Assembly (NCBI GenBank): GCA_000727475.1
Contig: KL647292.1
Span: 3,977,132 to 4,041,131 of the forward strand
DNA length: 64,000 bases
Direction: 5' to 3'
Source of the DNA: Sarcocystis neurona
Lineage: Eukaryota > Apicomplexa > Conoidasida > Eucoccidiorida > Sarcocystidae
A program made the translations under genes and the position numbers. Positions 35,501-44,500 of this stretch are shown here, piece by piece. Below the pieces are notes generated by a model, which saw nothing but the letters and a program-made list of their open reading frames with translations, had not been told where the DNA came from and did not search any database. Numbering within the stretch: position 1 is the stretch's first letter; the number at the start of each line of letters is the position of its first letter.

Positions 35501-38500
35501 AGCAGAGTCTCTGCGACGCGGCTCGTTGTTCTCTTATTCTGGTCTACCGACTCCGCAACAAGACGCGGTACTTCGACGACCATATAAATCTATTTCTACC
35601 CATTACTATATATATATATATATATGTAAAGTTGTACCTTAATACATATAGACGCGTACTGGCCAAATGGTAATAGTTGAATGCATACACACACACGATG
35701 AAAGCGGCACCCTACGCAGCTCGTAGACATACATACACAGGTTTGCATATACATATACAAACACATAGGCACACATATACTCATATATATATATGTACAT
35801 ACATACATCTACAGACACATACATGTACACACATAAAGATTCATACACACATACACATGTACATATATAGGCATCTACTATATATACACTAACATATATA
35901 TATATGTATAGCGTTTGTATGGATGCAACATGTAGAGTAGAGAGAACTGGTGGGAGTGACGTAAGTATGAACCCACCGGCTTTTCAGACGACCCGAGGGC
36001 AAGCTGCCGACTAATACGCCAGAGGGAGAGAAGACCACAAGCGAAGCGCCTGGCGGAACGCAGCGACAAGTGCGGATGAGGAATATCCCCCAGTCCCTGC
36101 GTCGCTTCTGCTGCTGCGACTGCTGTAAGCGCTGCTGCTGAGACGTTTCCTGCCGCCACTGCTGCTGCGGCTGGATCGCACGGGGCAACAACGCCTGGAG
36201 GGTGTACTGCTGCTGTTGGAGCGGGACGCACCGCTCTTGCCCCAGCTGTTGCCCCGGCTGCTGCTGCGTGTGCTGCTGCTCTTGCTGCTGCGCCTGTTGC
36301 TGCGCCTGCTGCTGGTTGATGTCCTTTTTTTTGTGAATCGTCCGAAACCGCCCGCGGTGTTGCCGCGCAGTGGGGAGATACCGCTGCTGCAGCAGCTGCT
36401 GTTGTTCTCTCACTTTGTCTCATGGAGGCAGTCGACCACGCGCTCAGCAGCGCTGCAGTTCCTGAGCAGTCCGCTGCGGTGAGCGTCCCCTGCAGAATAC
36501 TCTGTGGCCAAGCAGCAGCAGACGTACCACCAGCTGTTGCGTCTCGGTTTCTCATCGGCCATACATATATATATGTGACGGTTGTGAAGAAGTCCACGGG
36601 GAGCACGAGACGGTTTTGTTCAGGTCAAGAGTCCTGCCACTTCTACAAATCTCCGTGAAGCCTATGACTCCGCCCTCTCTTCCGTATATATACGTATACA
36701 TATACATATATACATATATGAGACACGCAGAGTGAGAGAGCTATATATTCATATATACATATATATGTATATTTATATGAGAGAGACAGAGTCAGGGTTA
36801 CAGAGAGCTATATATGTATTCATACATATGTGTATGAATATCATATCTAATGAAGCATATACGCGGAAGATTTAAGACTCACCTGAGAAGGATAGAGAGT
36901 AGAGCGAGTAATATATATATATATAACATATATATATATATATATATGCACATACGTATATATACATATATATAGACACACATATATATACACATATATA
37001 TATTTATGTAAATATATATATGTGTGCATATGTGTATGTATATGTGTGTCCATATATGTATATATACGTGTGAGCAATATATATATATATATGTTATATA
37101 ATGTGTATATATGTATGTTATATATGTGCATATATATATGTTACATATGTGTGTATATATATGTATTGTATGTGTGTATATATATATATATATTGCTCAT
37201 ACGTATATATACATATATTGACACAAATACATATACACATATGGTCATACATATATATACATATATGGTCATACATATATATTTATGCATGTGCACATAC
37301 ATATACACACATGCACATGCCTATATATATATGTGTATATTCATATATGCGCATGCACATTTGTACGTATATATATATATATATATATATATATGGTACA
37401 CACATATGCACATACATGTATATATATACGTATGTCGACTGTAGTGAAGGAGATACGGGACTGAGTGAGATAGAGATGTATATAGAAGTGAGGCCACGTT
37501 GAATATCCACGTGTGTGACTCACCTGATAGGCCAGTGCACGATCTACAGCAGGGACTTGGGCGTCGACAGCAGCAGTGAGCAGCTGCAGCACAGCAGCCT
37601 CGCGCGGGTCTTCAGCCGTTGCCCTTCCCGGGGTTGCTGCTCTCTCTCTCTGTGCGGCTGTTTCCACTCCTGCTGCTGCGTCTCCGGCTGCCAAGTGTTG
37701 CCATCCTGCTGCCGCTTCCGCGGCTCGCGGGAGCGGCGGGGGTCGCGTCGCCACTGCCGTCGCTGCTGCTGCTGCTCGACGACGACGACGAGGAGGAGAA
37801 GCGCCGCAACAGCAGCAGCAGTGCATCGCGCGTCGTCGCCGTGAGGCAGCAACGAGGGGTCGCTGCAGCAGCGCAGCGATGATACTCGGCAAACACTTAC
37901 GGACCAGCAGCAGCCTGGCGTCCGGCTGCTGATAGACAGGGTGCAGCAGCACCGTGTAGAGCGGTAGAAAATAAGAGAAGAAACAGGGCGGGAACACTCC
38001 ACCGTCGCTGCTGCCGTCTGGCTTCGGCACGCCTATCCACCGCTCTAGGGAGGCCATTGCTGTCCGTCGGTCCCGTGGTTGCTGCAGCAGCTCTTCCCGC
38101 AGCAACTTGTACACCTGTCGGTTCCGCTTGACCGCATCTAGCGCTCTTTCCCAGGATATTGGGAACGCCTGCTCTTCTCCTTTTTTCTTCCTTTTTCTTC
38201 TCCTTCGTCCTTTTCGGCTTCTCTCCCTGGCCTTCTTGCTGCTGCACTCTCTCTGAACTCTGCCGTGTCTCCACAAGCTATCGCTGCTGCTGTCGCTCTC
38301 TTGGGGCGCACTGTCGCTACAGGCACCGAGGCGCCCTCGGCTGGTATATCCCCTCCTGCCGTTCCTGGTGCTACGGCTGCTGCAGCCGCAGCTCTCGAAG
38401 CCGTCACTTGGACTGCGGCCAGGCACGCCTCTGCTGTTGTCATCGCTGCTGCCGCTGCTTCTGTAGTAGCCGCTGCTCAAGCGCGTGTCGCTGCTGCTGC

Positions 38501-41500
38501 TGCTGCTCCTCCTCCTCCTCCTCTCGCTGCTGTCGTCGGGGCTGCTCGTCTCGACGCTGGCATCGCTGCTGCTCCTTCTCGTCCACAGCCCATCACCCAT
38601 GCTTCTTCCCCTCTCCCGTGAGGCGCTGCGGCTTCCGTCCGCAGTAGCTCTCAATCTGCTGCTGTGGTCTCTTCTGCTGCTGCAGCGCGGTGGAGCTGCT
38701 CTCACGCTCCTTCTCCTCCTCCTCCTGCTGCTGCTGCTTGTGCTTTTACCGCGGCCCCGCGTGCTGCTACTGCTGCTGCTTGTGCCGCTTCGGGTCTCCT
38801 CTGTCCTCGTGCGACCAGAAGCAGCGTCTTGTTGCTGTTTGTGCTGGTGCTGCTTCTGCTCCTGCTGCAGAAGCGCCGTTCGAAGCTGCAGTAGCAGCGG
38901 CAGCGTGACCGGCTGCGGGGGCTGTGCTGCGGCAGCAAATATTTCCAGGAGCGCGCATGCAGTGGAAAACATATCCGACGCCTGCAGTGCTTCTATTGAT
39001 AATGTGAAGCAGCGCGTCGACGAGGATGGGGAAGCGAGCGAAGCGAAGGCAGAAACTGCAGCACCGGCCGCAGCCGGGTAGCCAAGAAGGAGGGATTCGC
39101 TGCTACCGTCAAAACGGCGGCTGCTGTCCTCCGTCTCCACCGCATCTTCCACGAGAAACCTACGCGCCGGGTATCGGGCCGACGCACACAGAAAGGGAAA
39201 AGCAGGGAAAACAAAACGTTGCACGGTTCAGCAGGCTACCGCTGCTCCTGCTGCCGTTGCCCTTCTAAAACGTATACCTTCTCCTCACACAAAAAGACCC
39301 ACAGTAGGACGTGCGCAGTACGTACGCATCACGCATGCATCCCGCCGGACCGCGTTACGGAGACGCGCGCGCACCAGCAGCATCGCAGACGGTATGAATA
39401 TCCCTAAGTCTCTCTCTTTTTATCTGTCCACAAATATGTCTCTGCATGCGGTATGTACAGAGCAGAGACACCGAGAGAAAAACAAAGAGACAGGAAGCTG
39501 CAATTCCTGCTGCTACCCGTCGTCGCGCAGAGACCCACTATCACCTGCTCTATACATCGGCCTACACATGTATATCTATACAAACGGAGACAGACGCCAA
39601 TGAGTATATATATACATATATGTACTTTTTCTTTTCTGTCGGTATACAAACACGTACACATATACATATATATATCGCAGTGGAGTTCCTTTTGGTCCAG
39701 CGCATCAGCAATAAGTTGGTTGCATGCATCACAGACACATTTACCTGCAAGTGGAAATGACTACTGCTCCGACGTGGGATCTGACACAGATGCGTCTCCC
39801 CCAGTGGCATACATATGTACATCTACACACATACATACACACCTATATACATATATGGAAAATTGCATATGTAATATATGAAGAAGAGATGCCTGAGACG
39901 GCTAGGTCGCATGCACTTACCAAAGGGTGCAGTGACAGAGACAGCGAAGGGAGAGGGTAAGCGCGCATGCAAAGAAAAGGAGTGACACACACGTGCCCAT
40001 ACACACCTCCACAAATAGCGGGAGAAGACAGAGGGACAGGTTCGCACAGAGACAGACGGTGATCAATATAAATCGACCAAGACAAAGAAGTAGATAAAAA
40101 CAGGTCAGCAGTAAGACAGGTGAATGGGTAAATATCACAGACACAGAGAGACACACGCGCACACCGACAGAGAGACAGACACGGGTCCAAAGAGGCCGAT
40201 ACAGAGAGACGAAAAGTAGATAGGAACAGGGACGCGGATCGATAATAGATGTATATAGATAGATACTACAGATATACGCGAGTGGAGGTGGATCGACAGA
40301 TGCGTAGACAGCCACGTGGATATAAAGCGAGGAAAACCGACAAAAAAGTGCCCTTGCAGGTCGCCAGAGACAGACGGCGACGTCAGCAGCTGTTGAGACA
40401 CAGGGGCGAAGAAAGGGAAATGCACGCAGTGGGCAAAGCCACAACACAAAACGATAGACACGTCCCGAGAGAAATAGCTGCCGACAGACCAACCAGCAGG
40501 CAGAACACACACACAGGTATATATATGCCTGCATATGAAGAAGACAGAAGGAAAACATGGAGGTCGGTCTGGAGGGCGGGGGACGCCCAGAAAACCGGGG
40601 AAGTGTAGACAGGGGCAGAAACGAATAGGCTGGAAAGGTAGGGAGACACATCGGCAAGTCCAGTTGGATCTTCGGAAAGACGCGCGTAGATACATCAGGT
40701 GCGCAAAGACGGGTAGGAGATCCATTCAGAGACACAGACGAGGTGTAGACACGTAGAGGTAGACACGTAGAGGTATAGACACGCGTCGGTAGGTGGGGAG
40801 AGAGGTGCGCAGAGAGACGGACCAGTCCACACACACAGAGACAGATAGACGGGAAGATAACAGATGCCTTCATGGACACAGATATACATACACGTAGATA
40901 GGCAGAGTATCAAGAGACCGGTAGCAATACATACACATATATATATAGATATAGGTAGATAGGCAGAACTATAGAGACCGACAGCAATACATACACACAT
41001 AGAGAGACCGACAGCAACACATACATATATATATATATAGGCAGAACTATAGAGAGACCGACAGCAGTACATGCACATACATATATATATATATATATAT
41101 ATAGGTAGACAGGCAGAGCTATAGAGAGACCGACAGCGGTACAAACACATATATATATATATATAGGTAGATAGGCAGAACTATAGAGACCGCCAGCAAT
41201 ACGTACATATATATATATATATATATAGGTAGATAGGCAGAACTACAGAGACCGACAGCAATACGTACATATATGTATATGTACATATATACTCAGAGAG
41301 GCATAACTACAGAGACACCGACAGCAGTGCATACATAGAGATACATACAGGTAGATGGGCAGAACTATAGAGAGACCTATAGGAATACACACATAGATAC
41401 ATACATTCCTATATAGAGAAAGATGCATGTAAAGCCACATGCACAGAAGTCGAGACAGATACGTCGGCGGATAACAGGATGTTTCTTCACATACACAGAT

Positions 41501-44500
41501 ATATACGCAGGTAGACGGACAGAACTACAGAGAGACCCACAACAATAGATACACAAATACATAGATAGATAGGCAGCAGTATAGATGGACGGGTAGGGAT
41601 ACATACACGAATACGTCGACGCAGCAGTATAGATAGACGGATAGGGATACACACATAGATACATACATCCCTACACATAGATGTATACGGACAGGCACAT
41701 GCGCATAGAGAATTTGCAAGAGCGGAGGCATCAGCCTCGCGTTCTCTGCGGCAGAGAAATCAACTGCTGCTTTGCTTGATGCTTCAGGCAGTCACGCAGT
41801 ATGTGCCGTTGTTGTCAGCACTTCTACGGAAGTGGGTTCTCCCCCCGCCGCAGCCGCTGCTGCTGGGACTTTTCCGGCTGGCGCGTCGGTCACAAGGGAG
41901 TACGAGCGTCGGTTCCCGCGTTTGCGCAGCTGAGGAAGACACTTCTGCTGACGCTATCTTCCTGCGCGCCGCAGGCATGCCTCGCGCACGTTTTCCATCG
42001 CCCGGTCTGTGTTACGTTACTATTCACCCGCCGTGAACGCGTCCCACCTCTGGGTCTGCTGCTGCTGCTGTTGCTGTTGCTCATTGTCTCCGATCGAGGA
42101 CGTCTGGGCAGCTACGTAGCTGCAGCATTGCTGCTGGTGTTGTCGTCGCGCCGCTACGTTTGTGGTAGAGATGCTGCTACTGCTGCTGCTGCGGTGCTGC
42201 TCTTCTTCCTTGTTGCTGTTTCCTTCCGTAGGGACGCTGCGTTTGTTGCAGACGCGGCTGCTGCTGCGGCGACTCCCTGTGATGCTGCTCTGTCTCTCTG
42301 CAGTTGCTGCTGCTGCTGTCGCTGCTCAAGAGCTGCTACGCTCTTGCGGCAGCTCCTCCTGCTACGGTTCGTGCTGCTACTTCTTCCCACTCTTGCTGCT
42401 GCTTCTCTTGCGGCCCCTACCGCTGTTGGAATCGCCGTTTCTCGCTGGCTCGCAGCTGCTAGTAGCGGCACCCCTGCGACTACGGCGACGCTGCTGCTGT
42501 TCCTCCACCTGTCTTGGTGCTGCTGCTGCTGCTGGCCTACCGTTCAGGCGCAATGTAGCATTTGTTCGTGAAGGGCTCCTGGTGAAAAGCAGCCAGGGCG
42601 CGGGGGTCCCGAAGAGAAAAACGAACAGGACGCCACGGCGTTGGATCCACCAGACACGCATGCAGCCACGACGTCACTCCCACGCTTTCGCCTGTACGTA
42701 CACAAATTTACACACATTCATCTGTGAACGCATCTATACAAAGACACACACGCACGTCCACATATATATATATATATCTATGTATAGAGAGAGAGACAGA
42801 AAGAAAAACATGGGGAGAACGTGTGATAGATCCGCATATACATAGACACATTCGGAGTCGCGCATACACATATACCTATACATACGTCTATACACATATG
42901 TATAGAGACAAGCGTATTTGGACGTGTACGCACATCAGCATACACCCGGAGCCGTGCATATATATATATATATATATATATATGTGTCTACGGAACCGTG
43001 CAGATATATATATATATATATGTAGACGTCTATACATATATGTATACAGACAAGTATACATGAACGTATACGTTCGTAGGTGTGCACGCGTGGCATATCC
43101 AGGTAGGTACACACACATCTATATATATACAACTACACCGAGTGGGGACGGTAGAACTACGTAGGTAGTTCCCAAGATTTAGGGTGGCACTCCGGCGTCA
43201 AATAAATCTGTTTAGAAGTGACATGCGCGGACGAATGTGTGGAGGTGCATTTCAAGAGCTGCCCGAGTAGCTGCCAAAGACGGGCAGATGTATCCCCACA
43301 AACGTGGAGGCGCAGGACGCACTTCTCTTGGCCCAAACGACTACTCGTCCGCACGAAGACGAAGACTTCCACATGTACGTGTATATATATTGCTGCTGGT
43401 GGGTGGGCACACAAGTATACACAGGACCTTTTCCATCCATTCATTCGTAAAGATATGTTGTTGCAGGAGCACGTACAGGGATACACACAGAGACTCTGAC
43501 ACATATATATTGCGCTTGTGTGTATTGCTGCTGATGGATGGGCAGGGATACACAGGCACTCCGATGTATGCACCTATACATATATATATACGTAGTTGCA
43601 GGACGACGTGTGGGTGTACACAGAGACTCTGACATATATGTGTATTACATGTATGTGTTGCTGCAGGTGGATGGGCAGGTAGGGACTCCGATGCATGTAC
43701 ACAGGCATATATATATTCGTGCAGAGGGACGTGTGTGTATAGAGAGAGAGGCTGCGGTCCATCCCAGCGGTCGAGACCCATCACGGGTTCCACGCGATGG
43801 ACCTCCGCTTGGCCTCTTTCTGGACGTCTGGCCATGGGCCTCCCATGCGCGTACATGCGTACCTTCCCCGGGGCACACGCTTCTACACACATTTCCACTT
43901 CAGCGAAGGTCCCATACTTCTTGGATAGGGTCTGTCTCAAATGCTGCTGCACCCCTACTTCTAGAGAGAGACAGAGAGAGGGAAAACGACCGCACAATGC
44001 CTGCGCCGTATAGACATCCTGCGGGAAAAGATATGCATCTACACATATATATATATCTGCATGCATGCATATATATCTATGACGATAGAAAGGTAGATAC
44101 AGGCATCTGCACATATATGCATAGATGCAGATAAAGACAGCATGCAGGTGATGACTGCGGTGTGTAGAGACATCCGTCAGCGAAGGGCCGGCACGTGTGT
44201 CTGCACAAGCGCATGCAATTTGGGGGCCCAGACACCCCTGCTGTCGAGTGGTAGACACCCCACACATCCACCCACACAGAGACGCAGCGCGGGCGAGACA
44301 GGGAGATCACGCGCAAGTCCGCCGCCTGCTGTAGGAGCCTCGCATGCAGTTTTTTGTGCGGGTTTGTGGAGAAGAAGGTGCTTTTTCTTCTTTTTCTTCC
44401 GACGGCTTCGAGACGGGCCCTTACACTGAATCGAGCCGTGGACAAGGCCCAGGCTGTGCAGCTGGGTCACCGCGAGGAGCAGCTGAAAGGCCAGGAATTG

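Larger units (their letters stand above)
35030..37523 (-). other. VPS15 intron with a possible extra exon
   Basis: The intron runs from the GTGAGT donor at 37523 to the acceptor gtaacag at 35030. It contains a large TA/CA block (36.68-37.44 kb), further TA/CA runs (35.6-35.9 kb) and a 40-45-bp minisatellite (35.10-35.30 kb). A segment at about 36498-36421, between attctgcag and GTGAGA, reads [17 protein letters not shown] and could be a short exon. Including it would alter the phase, so it is left out of the model. Confidence 0.5.

Noticed and set aside
36847..37510. Tyr/Ile/Cys/Val-rich ORFs on both strands
   Set aside because: They are pure TA/CA microsatellite translations.
39843..41731. 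Several long - strand ORFs rich in Cys, Leu, Ser and Tyr
   Set aside because: They come from the gacaga-type and 60-bp repeats in the VPS15 intron; composition follows the repeat, not a protein.
41801..42571. 256-residue + ORF resembling a multi-pass membrane protein
   Set aside because: The poly-Leu/Cys runs are the complement of a CAG-rich block on -; the apparent membrane spans are triplet artefacts.
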